A stretch of 64,000 bases of DNA from Nocardioides marmoriginsengisoli (GCF_003725695.1 NZ_RJSE01000016.1:22708-86707), one strand, 5' to 3'. Positions 23,606 to 34,820 are shown, counted from the first letter of the stretch. Notes: generated by a model not told the origin, from the letters alone. Numbers and translations: made by a program.

Positions 23606-25249
23606 TCAGCCGACGCTGCGCTCGCCCGTCCAGTACGTCGCCCGCAGTGCCTTCTTGTCGGGCTTGCCGAGTCCGGTAAGCGGCAGCGCGTCGATCGCGA
23701 TGACCTGCTTCGGCGCCTGGACCGAGCCCTTCTTCTCCTTGACCATGTCCTGGATCTCGGCGATCACCGCGTCGGTCAGCTCGTGGCCCTCGCGCATCAC
23801 CACGATGGCGGCGACGGACTCGCCGAACTTCTCGTGCGGGATGCCGATCACGCCGACCTGGGCCACCGCCGGGTGCTCGGCGACGACGTCCTCGACCTCG
23901 CGCGGGAAGACGTTGAAGCCGCCCGTGACGATCATGTCCTTGGTCCGGTCGACGATGTACCAGAAGCCGTCCTCGTCCTCCCGGGCGACGTCGCCGGTGT
24001 GCATCCAGCCGTCCTTCCAGGTCTCGGCGGTCTGCTCGGGCAGCTGCCAGTAGCCGCCGGAGAGCAGCGGGCCGGCCACGCAGATCTCGCCGGGCTCGCC
24101 CTGGGCGACCGGCTGGCCGTCCTCGCCGAGGAGGGCCGTGCGGGCCAGGGCGGTGGGGCGGCCGCAGGAGGTCAGGCGGTGCTCGGCGGGGGTGCCGTCG
24201 GCGTTCACGTGGTCACCCTTGTTGAAGTAGGTGATCACCATCGGCGCCTCGGACTGGCCGTAGTACTGGGCGAAGATCGGGCCGAACCGCTCGATGGCCT
24301 CCTTGAGGCGGACCGGGTTCATCGCGCTGGCGCCGTAGTAGACGGTCTCCAGGGACGAGAGGTCGCGGGTGCGGCTGTCCGGGTGGTCCATCAGCGCGTA
24401 GAGCATCGTCGGCACCAGCATCAGGGAGTTGATCTTCTTCTCCTCGATGGTGGCCAGCACCTCGGCCGGGTTGAACGTGCTCGTCACGAAGAGCGTGCCG
24501 CCCTTGATGACCACGGGGACGAAGAAGGCGGCGCCGGCGTGCGAGAGCGGGGTGCACATCAGGAAGCGGGGCTCGGCCGGCCACTCCCACTCGGCGAGCT
24601 GGATGCTCGTCATCGTGTTCATCGTCTGGCTCATCCCGATGACGCCCTTGGGCTTGCCGGTGGTGCCGCCGGTGTAGGTGATGGACACGACGTGGTCGCC
24701 GGGGAGGCGCCTTGCCTCCAGCGGTTCGGGCGCGAATCCCTCGGCCGCCTCGATGAGGTTGGCCGTGGTGCGGCCGCTGTCGGCGGCCGCCTTGGCGATC
24801 TCGTCCGGGACCGCGCCGATCGTCAGCACCTGCGTCAGGCCCGGGCACTTCTCGAGCAGCGCCAGCGCACGCTCGGTGAAGTACGGGTCGATGATCAGCG
24901 TGGTGATGGCGGCGTCGTTGATCACGTAGGCGTGGTCGTCGGCCGAGCCCAGCGGGTGCAGCGACGTACGACGGTAGCCCTGGGTCTGGCCGGCACCGAG
25001 GATGAACAGCACCTCCGGACGGTTGAGCGCGAGCAACGCTCCCGCCGTACCGAAACCGGCGTTGAGGGACTCGAACGCCTGGATGTAGGTGCTGATCCGG
25101 TCCGCGACCTGCTGCCCCGTCAACGTGACGTCGCCGAGGTGGATGATCGGGCGGTTGTGGTGCCGGCGCAGCGCCGCGACCATCAGGTGGCCGTTGTGGG
25201 TCCCGGTGCGCAGGTCTCCGGCGTTCGCGATCTCGCTGACGGTGCTCAT
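23606..25249 (-). CDS. AMP-dependent acyl-CoA synthetase, FadD8-like, KstR-controlled
   Basis: A 547-residue ligase. It shows the P-loop ITYTGGTTGKPKGVIG, ASAMNPVRLKEAIERFG, QYYGQSEAPMVITYF (A5), WMHTGDVAREDEDGFWYIVDRTKDMIVTGGFNVFPREVE and the C-terminal catalytic Lys in TGLGKPDKKALR. I recall M. tuberculosis FadD8 as a similar stand-alone ligase, but the exact substrate (fatty or steroid acid) is not known. A perfect KstR-type box starts 11 bases upstream and a second lies 51 bases upstream, so it belongs to the sterol regulon. TAGTCT at the box edge would place the transcript start at about the ATG. The gene converges on the GNAT gene with a 17-base gap. Confidence 0.85.
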   Translation of the reverse strand: MSTVSEIANAGDLRTGTHNGHLMVAALRRHHNRPIIHLGDVTLTGQQVADRISTYIQAFESLNAGFGTAGALLALNRPEVLFILGAGQTQGYRRTSLHPLGSADDHAYVINDAAITTLIIDPYFTERALALLEKCPGLTQVLTIGAVPDEIAKAAADSGRTTANLIEAAEGFAPEPLEARRLPGDHVVSITYTGGTTGKPKGVIGMSQTMNTMTSIQLAEWEWPAEPRFLMCTPLSHAGAAFFVPVVIKGGTLFVTSTFNPAEVLATIEEKKINSLMLVPTMLYALMDHPDSRTRDLSSLETVYYGASAMNPVRLKEAIERFGPIFAQYYGQSEAPMVITYFNKGDHVNADGTPAEHRLTSCGRPTALARTALLGEDGQPVAQGEPGEICVAGPLLSGGYWQLPEQTAETWKDGWMHTGDVAREDEDGFWYIVDRTKDMIVTGGFNVFPREVEDVVAEHPAVAQVGVIGIPHEKFGESVAAIVVMREGHELTDAVIAEIQDMVKEKKGSVQAPKQVIAIDALPLTGLGKPDKKALRATYWTGERSVG

Positions 25250-25259
25250 GCCGTCAGAC

Positions 25260-25273
25260 TAGAACGTGTTCTA
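25260..25273. promoter_or_regulatory. KstR operator (perfect palindrome) of the FadD8-like gene
   Basis: TAGAACGTGTTCTA is a full match to TnnAACnnGTTnnA and an exact palindrome apart from the central GT. It lies 11 bases upstream of the FadD8-like ATG. Confidence 0.9.
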
Positions 25274-25299
25274 AGTCGTCGCAACGATCATCAATCGAT

Positions 25300-25313
25300 T
25301 CGAACATGTTCAA
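25300..25313. promoter_or_regulatory. Second KstR-like operator, same intergenic region
   Basis: TCGAACATGTTCAA is a full match to TnnAACnnGTTnnA, 40 bases (about four helical turns) from the first box. That spacing would put both on the same DNA face. It could also serve the FN3 gene at 25478. Confidence 0.65.
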
Positions 25314-25477
25314 CTCTGGACTAGGGTGCCGGTAAGCGCATCGTGATCCCCAGAGGCATCGATCAGGTCGGTGGCATCCTCCCGGTAGGGCGACGGCGAC
25401 TCGGCTAGCACCCAGCATTCCAGCACCAGCGAGTGTCGGTACCATCGCCACCTCAACACGAGGAGGTGGAGCGCACC

Positions 25478-27004
25478 GTGCGCCGCAACCGAACGCATCC
25501 TCTGGCTGCCCTGCTCGGGGCTGCCTTGGTCGCCACCCTGCTCACCGCCGTCCCGTCCCAGGCCGCCGACGACCCTGTTCTCGCCGGCGAGCTGGTCCCG
25601 GCCAGCGACGGTCCCGGTCCCGCGGTCGACAACCTCGGGATCTCCGGCGACACGATCGCTGCGAGTTGGGGTGGGCTTCCTGGCGTCTGGACACGCCCCT
25701 GGGTGGGGGGAACCTGGACCAAGACCTACGGCGACGCGCTCTATCCACTCGGCAACCGCGATCCCTTCGAGTTCAGCGGAGGTGTCCTCGGCACCACGTA
25801 TGGCAACTACCTCGTCCCGAAGACCTACACATTCGCCGGCGGACAGCGGACAGTCCCACTCGGTACCGGCGACACCTACCTCGCCCGCGGTGGCACCTAC
25901 ACCGTCCGTGGTCCTGGGAACAGCAACCGCTGGTACGTCGACAACACCCGCACCGGCGCTGTCGTCGGTGGTCCGTACCCAAGCTTTCCGATCGTCGACG
26001 GACGTCGCGCCTGGACCCAAGCCGGCACCAGCACTCTGGTGGCCGACGACCTCGCCGGCGGCCCGACCCACACGGTCAGGATTGCCGACCCATGCACAGC
26101 TAGCGCCAACCTCAACGACGTCCGTGGACGGTGGCTTCTGTTCGGCTGCGACGGTGGGTTCGTGGTCGTTGACGTGGCTGGGCAGCTTCCGAAATTCACC
26201 CTGCCCCGCACCCGTGGAACTGCGGGCCTCGGCTACGGCTACGCCATCTGGGACGCAGTCGTGGACGACCCGGAGAATGCGGGCAGCCAGATGGTGGCGT
26301 TCAAGGTCCGCTCGCTGACCACCGGTGAAACTCGCGCGTACGGCCCCATCGATGCGTCCTACAACCAGATGCTTCGCTGGGACGGCGCTAGCACTTCGCG
26401 TGCCGTCTACCGCGACAAGTCCTACCAGGTTCGCAAGGTCGACCTGAGCTGGGCGGCCGGCAATCCGGAGATCGGCGCCCGGCAGGTCACCGGCGTGCGC
26501 TCGTCGTACGGCGACCGGGGTGCGCGGGTCACCTGGGCGGGAACCCCGGCGAACCTGGCGCCCGTCTCGGGCTACCAGGTCACCGTCCAGCCGGGTGGGC
26601 GCAGCGTCCTGGTTGACGGCTCAGCACGGTCGGCCGAGGTCACGGGCCTTCGGAACGGAGTCGCCTACCGGTTCACGGTGACCGCCACCGACGCCTACGG
26701 AGTTGGTCAGCCCAGCACCTTCAGCAACACCGTCGTCCCGGCCGGAAAGCCGGGCACCGTCACTCCGAGGACGAAGCGCCAGGGCAGGAAGGTCATCGTC
26801 ACCTGGACCGCTCCGGACGGCAACGGCCGCACGGTGCTGCGCTACCTGGTGAAGATCGACACCAAGACCCGCATCGTCTCCGCGGCAACCCTGCGCACGG
26901 TTTTCAAGGGTGTCAAGGCCGGCAAGCACCGGATCTCCGTCCGCGCCGTGACGGCAGCTGGGACCGGGACGGCGAAGGCGATCGCCGTCCGGGTCCCGCG
27001 CTGA
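25478..27004 (+). CDS. Secreted protein with C-terminal fibronectin type III domains
   Basis: A 508-residue exported protein. The GTG at 25478 follows an AGGAGG (25461-25466) and gives MRRNRTHPLAALLGAALVATLL...PSQAADDP, a Sec signal peptide. Residues about 35-340 have beta-rich propeller-like character without a family I recognise. Two FN3 modules follow: PVSGYQVTVQPGG...VTATDAYGVG (about 350-430) and VIVTWTAPDGNGRTVLRYLVKI...ISVRAVTAAGTG (about 435-505). FN3 modules often serve binding or spacing in secreted actinobacterial proteins. The GC3 bias is weaker between 25600 and 26200 than in neighbouring genes. It converges on the F420-type gene with a three-base gap. Confidence 0.8.
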   Translation: MRRNRTHPLAALLGAALVATLLTAVPSQAADDPVLAGELVPASDGPGPAVDNLGISGDTIAASWGGLPGVWTRPWVGGTWTKTYGDALYPLGNRDPFEFSGGVLGTTYGNYLVPKTYTFAGGQRTVPLGTGDTYLARGGTYTVRGPGNSNRWYVDNTRTGAVVGGPYPSFPIVDGRRAWTQAGTSTLVADDLAGGPTHTVRIADPCTASANLNDVRGRWLLFGCDGGFVVVDVAGQLPKFTLPRTRGTAGLGYGYAIWDAVVDDPENAGSQMVAFKVRSLTTGETRAYGPIDASYNQMLRWDGASTSRAVYRDKSYQVRKVDLSWAAGNPEIGARQVTGVRSSYGDRGARVTWAGTPANLAPVSGYQVTVQPGGRSVLVDGSARSAEVTGLRNGVAYRFTVTATDAYGVGQPSTFSNTVVPAGKPGTVTPRTKRQGRKVIVTWTAPDGNGRTVLRYLVKIDTKTRIVSAATLRTVFKGVKAGKHRISVRAVTAAGTGTAKAIAVRVPR

Positions 27005-27007
27005 GGA

Positions 27008-28054
27008 TCAGGCGAGCAGCTCCGCGACCGTCCGGATCTCGTCGGCACTGCGAGCACTGAGCAGCAGCGTCGTCACGCCGGTCGACTCCCACTCGGCGAC
27101 GCGCTCCTTGACGTAGCCCGCGTCGCCGATGATGTGCATGTCGTTGACGAGGTCGTCCGGGATCAACGCGGTGGCCTCGTCCTTGCGGCCGGAGAGGAAC
27201 AGGCTCTGCACCTCGTCGGCCAGCTCGCCGTACCCCATCCGGGTGAAGACCTGGTGGTGGAAGTTCATCTCCTTGGCGCCCATGCCGCCCATGTACAGCG
27301 CCACGATCGGCTTCATGCCGTCGATCACGGCCTGGCGGGCCGGGCCGTTGTCGGCGGTGATCTCGAGGTGGCAGGTGGCGGCGATCTCGAAGGTCTCCCG
27401 GGTCCGGCGGGCACCCGCGCGGGCGAAGCCCTCGTCGAGCCAGGGCTGGTACATCCCGGCGGACTTCGGGGTGTAGAAGATCGGGATCCAGCCGTCGGCG
27501 ATCTCCGCGGTCTGGGCGACGTTCTTGGGCCCCTCGGCCCCGAGCCAGATCGGGATGTCGGCACGCAGCGGGTGCGTGATCGGCTTCAGCGGCTTGCCCA
27601 GGCCCATCGCGCCCGGGCCGTTGTACGGCAGCGGGTAGTGCGGGCCGTCATTGGTGACCGGACCCTTGCGGTCCAGCACCTGGCGGATGATGTCGACGAC
27701 CTCGCGGGTGCGGGCCAGCGGCTTCGAGAACGGCTGGCCGTACCAGCCCTCGACGACCTGGGGTCCGCTGACGCCCATGCCCAGGACGAGGCGGCCGTTG
27801 CTCAGGTGGTCGAGCGTCAGGGCGTGCATCGCGATGCTGGTCGGCGTCCGGCCCGACATCTGCACGATGCTGGTGCCGAGCCGGACCTTGCTGGTCTCGC
27901 GGCCCCACCAGGCGAGCGGCGTGAAGGCGTCCGAGCCCCAAGCCTCAGCGGTGAAGATCGCGTCGAAGCCGGCTTCCTCCGCTGCAGCCACGAGCTCGGC
28001 GTGGTTCGTCGGGGGTCCGGCCTGCCAGTAGCCGAGCTGCAATCCGAGCTTCAT
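27008..28054 (-). CDS. LLM-class F420-dependent oxidoreductase (steroid cluster)
   Basis: A 348-residue luciferase-like TIM-barrel flavin/F420 oxidoreductase. It has the N-terminal LGLQLGYWQAGPP, TSIVQMSGRTPTSIAMHALTLDHLSNGRLVLGMGVSGPQVVEGWYG and the nucleotide-phosphate loop region IPIWLGAEGPKNV. In M. tuberculosis a comparable gene (Rv3520c, from memory) precedes the DUF35-ltp4-ltp3 genes, and the arrangement here is the same but divergent. It is regulated by the shared KstR box at 28093. It carries its own SD (GAGGAG) 8 bases before the ATG. The reaction in sterol degradation is unproven. Confidence 0.87.
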   Translation of the reverse strand: MKLGLQLGYWQAGPPTNHAELVAAAEEAGFDAIFTAEAWGSDAFTPLAWWGRETSKVRLGTSIVQMSGRTPTSIAMHALTLDHLSNGRLVLGMGVSGPQVVEGWYGQPFSKPLARTREVVDIIRQVLDRKGPVTNDGPHYPLPYNGPGAMGLGKPLKPITHPLRADIPIWLGAEGPKNVAQTAEIADGWIPIFYTPKSAGMYQPWLDEGFARAGARRTRETFEIAATCHLEITADNGPARQAVIDGMKPIVALYMGGMGAKEMNFHHQVFTRMGYGELADEVQSLFLSGRKDEATALIPDDLVNDMHIIGDAGYVKERVAEWESTGVTTLLLSARSADEIRTVAELLA

Positions 28055-28092
28055 GTCACTCCTCGCGTCGCGGATGTTCTTGATCCGAATAC

Positions 28093-28106
28093 TAGAACGT
28101 GTTTCA
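28093..28106. promoter_or_regulatory. KstR operator, F420-oxidoreductase / DUF35-ltp4-ltp3 divergent promoter
   Basis: TAGAACGTGTTTCA is a full match to TnnAACnnGTTnnA in the 62-base gap between the two divergent units. TAGTAT on the minus strand (28095-28090) overlaps it as the -10 for the oxidoreductase. Confidence 0.9.
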
Positions 28107-28116
28107 CTTCTGTGCC

Positions 28117-29091
28117 ATGGCCCCCTCTACGGAATCGCGAGTTCTGCACGCTCCGATGAAGGTCGAGTTCGACTACACCCGGTCGCTCGGCAGCGTGCTC
28201 TCCCAGTTCATGTCCGCACTCAAGCAGCACTCGATCCTCGGCGGCGTCCTCGCCGACGGCCGCGTCGTGGTGCCGCCGCCCGAGTACGACCCGGTCACCC
28301 ACGCCGCGGTGACCGAGCTCGTCCCGGTCTCGGACTTCGGCGTCGTGCAGAGCTGGTCCTGGGTGGCCGAGCCGGTCGCCCAGCAGCCGCTGGAGAAGCC
28401 GTTCGCGTTCGCCCAGATCCTGCTCGACGGTGCCGACGCCCCGCTGCTGCACGCCGTCGCGGTCGACTCGCCGGCCGACATCTCGACCGGCATGCGCGTC
28501 CGGGTGCGCTGGGCCGAGCAGCCGACCGGGACCATCCGCGACATCGCCTGGTTCGAGCCCGCCGGCGACGCCGTCACCGAGGGCTCGGCCTCGATGGAGT
28601 TCGGCGCGCCCGAGGTCACCGGCATGACCAGCCCGGTCAGGCTGGCCTACGACTACGCCGCCTCGCCCGAGGAGACCAAGTTCTTCCGCGGCCTGGCCGA
28701 GGGCAAGATCTACGGCCAGCGCTGCCCCAAGTGCGAGAAGGTCTACGTGCCGCCGCGCGGCGCCTGCCCGGTCGACGGGGTCCCCACCACCGACGAGGTC
28801 GAGCTCCCGGACCGCGGCACCCTGACGACGTACTGCGTCGTGAACGTGCCGTTCCAGGGCCAGACCATCCCGATCCCCTACGTCTCGGCGTACGTGCTCC
28901 TCGACGGTGCGGACATCGCGTTCCTGCACCTGATCCTGGACATCGACGCGGCCGACGTCCGGATGGGCATGCGGGTCGAGGCGGTCTGGAAGCCCCGCGA
29001 GGAGTGGACGACCAGCCTCGACAACATCAAGTACTTCCGTCCCACCGGCGAGCCGGACGCGGACTTCGACACCTACAAGCACCACCTCTGA
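28117..29091 (+). CDS. Tandem DUF35 (OB-fold) protein, partner of Ltp thiolases
   Basis: A 324-residue protein with two DUF35-like halves. The N-terminal half (about 15-150: SILGGVLADGRVVVPPPEYDP ... VRVRWAEQPTGTI) lacks zinc ribbon cysteines. The C-terminal half (about 190-300) has a rubredoxin-like ribbon with Cys203, Cys206 and Cys217 but Asp220 instead of the fourth cysteine, then an OB-fold (GTLTTYCVV ... GMRVEAVWK). DUF35 proteins partner SCP2-type thiolases and aldolases, as ChsH2 does for Ltp2. It is first in the operon with ltp4 and ltp3 and starts 10 bases after the KstR box. It corresponds to Rv3521 of M. tuberculosis (from memory). Confidence 0.88.
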   Translation: MAPSTESRVLHAPMKVEFDYTRSLGSVLSQFMSALKQHSILGGVLADGRVVVPPPEYDPVTHAAVTELVPVSDFGVVQSWSWVAEPVAQQPLEKPFAFAQILLDGADAPLLHAVAVDSPADISTGMRVRVRWAEQPTGTIRDIAWFEPAGDAVTEGSASMEFGAPEVTGMTSPVRLAYDYAASPEETKFFRGLAEGKIYGQRCPKCEKVYVPPRGACPVDGVPTTDEVELPDRGTLTTYCVVNVPFQGQTIPIPYVSAYVLLDGADIAFLHLILDIDAADVRMGMRVEAVWKPREEWTTSLDNIKYFRPTGEPDADFDTYKHHL

Positions 29092-29103
29092 AGGGCGAGA
29101 CGC

Positions 29104-30153
29104 ATGCGTGACGTTGCCGTCGTGGGTTTTGCCCAGCGACAGATGAAGGAGCTCGACGGGTCGCCGACCTGTCTGGAGATCCTGGTCCCGATCCTCGCGG
29201 ACCTGTACGAGCAGACCGGCTGGACCAAGTCCGACATCGACTTCTGGTGCTCGGGGTCGAGCGACTACCTGGCCGGACGGTCGTTCTCGTTCGTCTCGGC
29301 CGTCGACGCCATCGGCACCCTGCCGCCGGTGATGGAGTCGCACGTCGAGATGGACGCCGCCTGGGCGATGTACGAGGCCTGGGTCAAGATCCAGACCGGC
29401 GAGGTCGACACCGCGGTGGTGTACGGCTTCGGCAAGTCCTCGGCCGGAATCCTGCGCCGGATCCTGGCGCTGCAGCTCGACCCGTACACGGCCCAGCCGT
29501 TGTGGCCCGACACGGTGTCGCTGGCCGGCATCCAGGCGCGCGAGGGTCTGGAGAAGGGCCTCTGGGACGAGGCCGCGATGGCCTCGGTCGTCGCCCGGTC
29601 GATGTCCGACGCTGCTTCCAACGAGTGGGCCATCCGTCGCGGGGCGACGTCCGTCGAGGACGTGCTCGCGCAGCCGCTGTACGCCGACCCGCTGCGCCGG
29701 TGGGACTGCGCGCCGGTGTCCGACGGTGCCGCCGCGATCGTGATCGCCGCTGGCGACAAGGCGCTGCAGGCGCGGCAGCGGCCGGCCTGGATCACCGGGT
29801 TCGAGCACCGGATCGAGCCGATCGCGCTGAACGCGCGCTCGCTCGTGGAGTCGAGCTCGACCGCTGCCGCCGGTACCGCGGCCGGTACCGCCGGCGTGGA
29901 CCTGGCCGAGCTGCACGCTCCGTTCTCGCACCAGGAGCTCATCCTGCGCTCCTCGCTCGGGCTCGCGGACGACGTACGGGTCAACCCCTCGGGGGGCGCA
30001 TTGACCGCCAACCCGATGTTCTCCGCCGGCCTGAACCGGATCGGCGAAGCCGCCCGGGCGATCTGGGCCGGCGACTCCGACAAGGCGCTGGCGCACGCGA
30101 CCTCCGGTCCGGTGCTCCAGCAGAATCTCGTGTGCACGATGGAGGGACGCTGA
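29104..30153 (+). CDS. ltp4: SCP2-type thiolase-fold protein, Ltp4
   Basis: A 349-residue thiolase-superfamily protein, proposed to act in aldol-type side-chain cleavage of C-24-branched sterols together with Ltp3. The thiolase fold is visible: VAVVGFAQRQMKE, GWTKSDIDFWCSGSSD, AVVYGFGKSSAGI, SDGAAAIVIAAGDKA and NPSGGALTANPMFSAGLNRIGEAA. The canonical nucleophile Cys position reads VMESHVEMDAAWAMYEAW, with no cysteine, so it is not a classical thiolase. This fits lyase/aldolase chemistry. It lies 12 bases after the DUF35 gene and its stop precedes the ltp3 ATG by one base. Confidence 0.9.
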   Translation: MRDVAVVGFAQRQMKELDGSPTCLEILVPILADLYEQTGWTKSDIDFWCSGSSDYLAGRSFSFVSAVDAIGTLPPVMESHVEMDAAWAMYEAWVKIQTGEVDTAVVYGFGKSSAGILRRILALQLDPYTAQPLWPDTVSLAGIQAREGLEKGLWDEAAMASVVARSMSDAASNEWAIRRGATSVEDVLAQPLYADPLRRWDCAPVSDGAAAIVIAAGDKALQARQRPAWITGFEHRIEPIALNARSLVESSSTAAAGTAAGTAGVDLAELHAPFSHQELILRSSLGLADDVRVNPSGGALTANPMFSAGLNRIGEAARAIWAGDSDKALAHATSGPVLQQNLVCTMEGR

Positions 30154-30154
30154 G

Positions 30155-31324
<1,170 letters not shown>

Positions 31325-31333
31325 GTCGCGCCG

Positions 31334-31383
31334 CGTCTCGACGAGCTCGACGTCCGACCCCGGACGGTGGGCTTGTCGAGGCG
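31334..31383 (+). terminator. Long hairpin after ltp3
   Basis: Bases 31334-31348 can pair with 31369-31383 over 15 positions when G-U pairs are allowed. An inner perfect stem CGTCCG/CGGACG (31351-31356 and 31361-31366) has a 4-base loop. It sits 10 bases after the ltp3 stop and ends the DUF35-ltp4-ltp3 transcript. Confidence 0.65.
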
Positions 31384-31411
31384 CCCTGACTTTCGCACCT
31401 AGGCTGTTCCC

Positions 31412-32176
31412 ATGATCGAGCTCTTCAACGACCGCGAGATCGACGCGATGCGGCCGGCCGGCGTCTTCGTCGGCGAGGTCCTGACCGCGCTGCGCGCCGC
31501 GGCCGGCGTCGGCGTCAACCTGCTCGAGCTCGACGCGCTCGCGGCGAAGATGATCGCCGAGCGCGGAGCCACGTCCTGCTACGTCGACTACCACCCCTCG
31601 TTCGGGGCGATGCCGTTCGGGAAGGTGCTCTGCACATCCGTGAACGACGCCGTGCTGCACGGACTCCCCTACGACTACGTGCTGGCCAACGGGGACCTGC
31701 TGTCGGTCGACTTCGCGTGCTCGGTGGACGGCTGGGTGGCGGACTCGGCGACCTCGGTCGCGGTCGGGACCGCTCGCCCCGAGGACCTGGCTCTGATCCG
31801 TACGACGGAGGTCGCCCTGGAGGCCGGGATCGCCGCCGCGGTGGTCGGCAACAAGATGGGCGACATCAGCGCCGCGATCGGCGATGTCGCGCGCGCCGCC
31901 GGGCTCTCGGTCAACCTCCAGTTCGGCGGGCACGGCGTCGGCCGGACGATGCACGGCGACCCGCACGTCTCGAACGACGGGCGCCCCGGTCGCGGCCTGC
32001 CGCTCAAGGCGGGCCTGGTGATCGCGATCGAGCCGTGGTTCATGCACGGCACCGACGAGATCTACACCGACCCGGACGGGTGGACGTTGCGCAGCGCCGA
32101 CGGCTCGCGCGGGGCGCACAGCGAGCACACCATCGCGATCACCCCCGACGGGCCGCTGGTGCTCACCGCGCGCTGA
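31412..32176 (+). CDS. map: Methionine aminopeptidase, type I
   Basis: Removes the initiator methionine from nascent proteins in the cytoplasm. The 254-residue length is the normal size for type I enzymes. It shows VLCTSVNDAVLHGLP, the first metal Asp in LLSVDFACSVDGWVADSA (two Asp ligands), GGHGVGRTMHGDPHVSN with the catalytic and metal histidines, VIAIEPWFM with a metal Glu and the final AHSEHTIAIT Glu. It is an isolated gene between steroid operons and follows a terminator. A second map copy is usual in actinobacteria, so this may not be the essential one. Confidence 0.95.
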   Translation: MIELFNDREIDAMRPAGVFVGEVLTALRAAAGVGVNLLELDALAAKMIAERGATSCYVDYHPSFGAMPFGKVLCTSVNDAVLHGLPYDYVLANGDLLSVDFACSVDGWVADSATSVAVGTARPEDLALIRTTEVALEAGIAAAVVGNKMGDISAAIGDVARAAGLSVNLQFGGHGVGRTMHGDPHVSNDGRPGRGLPLKAGLVIAIEPWFMHGTDEIYTDPDGWTLRSADGSRGAHSEHTIAITPDGPLVLTAR

Positions 32177-32194
32177 GCCGTCCCGGAAACTGAC

Positions 32195-32231
32195 GGAGCC
32201 GCCGACACCCTCGTGAGGTGACGGCGGCTCC
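32195..32231. terminator. Hairpin between convergent map and cyp125
   Basis: A perfect 10-bp inverted repeat, GGAGCCGCCG and CGGCGGCTCC, with a 17-base loop. It lies between the stops of map (32176) and cyp125 (32246), so it is likely a bidirectional terminator. Confidence 0.7.
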
Positions 32232-32245
32232 GGTACGAGTCCCGA

Positions 32246-33478
32246 TCAGGAATATTTGACGGGAAGTTCCTTGATGCCGTTGATCCAGGCGTGCCGGAGC
32301 CGGCGCGGCTCCCCCGCCTGCTTGATGTTCGGCATCCGGTCGGCGATGACGTTGAACATCACGTCGACCTCGAGGCGGGCCAGGTTGGCGCCGATGCAGT
32401 AGTGCGCACCGTGGCCGCCGAACGCGAGGTGCGGGTTCGGGTCGCGCTTGATGTCGAACGTGCCGGCGTCGGCGAAGACGTCCTCGTCGTGGTTGCCGGA
32501 GGCGTAGTACAACGCGACCCGCTCGCCCTTCTTGATCAGCTGGCCGCTGATCTCGACGTCGTTCAGGGCGGTGCGCTGGAAGACGGTCACCGGGGTCGCC
32601 CAGCGGATGACCTCGTCGACCATCGTGCTCGGGCGCTCCTTCTTCCAGGTGTCCCACTGCTCGGGGTTCTGGAAGAACGCGTGCATCCCGTGGGTGATCG
32701 CGTTCCGGGTGGTCTCGTTACCGGCCACGGCGAGCAGGATCACGAAGAAGCCGAACTCGTCGTCGGTCAGGCCCTCGCCGTCCTCACCCGCGGTGACGAG
32801 CTTGGAGATGATGTCGTCCTTGGGGTCGGCCTTGCGCTGCTCGGCCAGGGCCATCGAGTAGCCGAGGATCTCCGCGGCGGCGGTCTCCGGGTCGGCGTTG
32901 TACTCCGGGTCGTCGTACGCAAGCATCTGGTTCGACCAGTCGAACAGCTTGCGCCGGTCCTCCTGCGGGACGCCGAGGAGCTCGGCGATCGCCTGCAGCG
33001 GCAGCTCGGCGGCGACCTCGAAGACGAAGTCGCCCGCACCCTTCGCCAGCGCGTCGTCGACGATCTTGTTGGCCCGCTCGATCAGGACCTCGTGCAGCGC
33101 GTTGATCGAGCGCGGAGTGAAGCCGCGGCTGATGATCTGGCGCAGCTTGGTGTGGTCCGGCGGGTCCTGGTTGACCAGCATCACACCCTGCAGCTCGACC
33201 TGCTCACGGGTCATGTCCGGGCCGAACCGGATGATGACGCCGTTCTCGTTGGCCGAGAACTCCTTGGAGTTCTTCGAGACCGCCAGGATGTCGGCGTGCT
33301 TGGTGATCGCCCAGAACCCGGTGTCCAGGAAGCCGGCACGCGCCTCGGGCGCCTGCTCGACCCAGTGCACGGGGGCGGTCCTGCGGAGCTCGAGGAACTC
33401 CTGGAGCGGGATCGCCTCCTCGTTGAGGACGGGGTCCGTCGGGTCGAAGGCGGTCGGCAGTACAGGTGCTGCGGTCAC
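32246..33478 (-). CDS. cyp125: Cytochrome P450, CYP125 family (steroid C26/C27 hydroxylase)
   Basis: Oxidises the terminal carbon of the cholesterol or cholestenone side chain to the acid that FadD ligases activate. The 410-residue protein has the oxygen-binding I-helix AVAGNETTRNAITHG, the ExxR motif in DEVIRW, and the haem-binding FGGHGAHYCIGANLAR with Cys361. The GTG start follows GGAGGAC, 8 bases upstream. An open extension upstream runs into the operator region and was rejected. It is divergent from fadA5 with two KstR-like boxes between, the arrangement of M. tuberculosis Rv3545c/Rv3546. Confidence 0.95.
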   Translation of the reverse strand: MTAAPVLPTAFDPTDPVLNEEAIPLQEFLELRRTAPVHWVEQAPEARAGFLDTGFWAITKHADILAVSKNSKEFSANENGVIIRFGPDMTREQVELQGVMLVNQDPPDHTKLRQIISRGFTPRSINALHEVLIERANKIVDDALAKGAGDFVFEVAAELPLQAIAELLGVPQEDRRKLFDWSNQMLAYDDPEYNADPETAAAEILGYSMALAEQRKADPKDDIISKLVTAGEDGEGLTDDEFGFFVILLAVAGNETTRNAITHGMHAFFQNPEQWDTWKKERPSTMVDEVIRWATPVTVFQRTALNDVEISGQLIKKGERVALYYASGNHDEDVFADAGTFDIKRDPNPHLAFGGHGAHYCIGANLARLEVDVMFNVIADRMPNIKQAGEPRRLRHAWINGIKELPVKYS

Positions 33479-33498
33479 GAGGTGTCCTCCACGGTTTC

Positions 33499-33512
33499 TG
33501 TAACACGTTCTA
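33499..33512. promoter_or_regulatory. KstR operator proximal to cyp125
   Basis: TGTAACACGTTCTA fully matches TnnAACnnGTTnnA and lies 21 bases upstream of the cyp125 GTG. TACAGA on the minus strand overlaps it as a possible -10. Confidence 0.85.
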
Positions 33513-33588
33513 GTGACGATGGTGACACAGTTTGTCCACGTGAGCAAAGGACCTCGGCGGCTTTTCAGGGTTATCTTGGGTCTGGTAG

Positions 33589-34809
<1,221 letters not shown>

Positions 34810-34820
34810 TCCGAGGCTCC

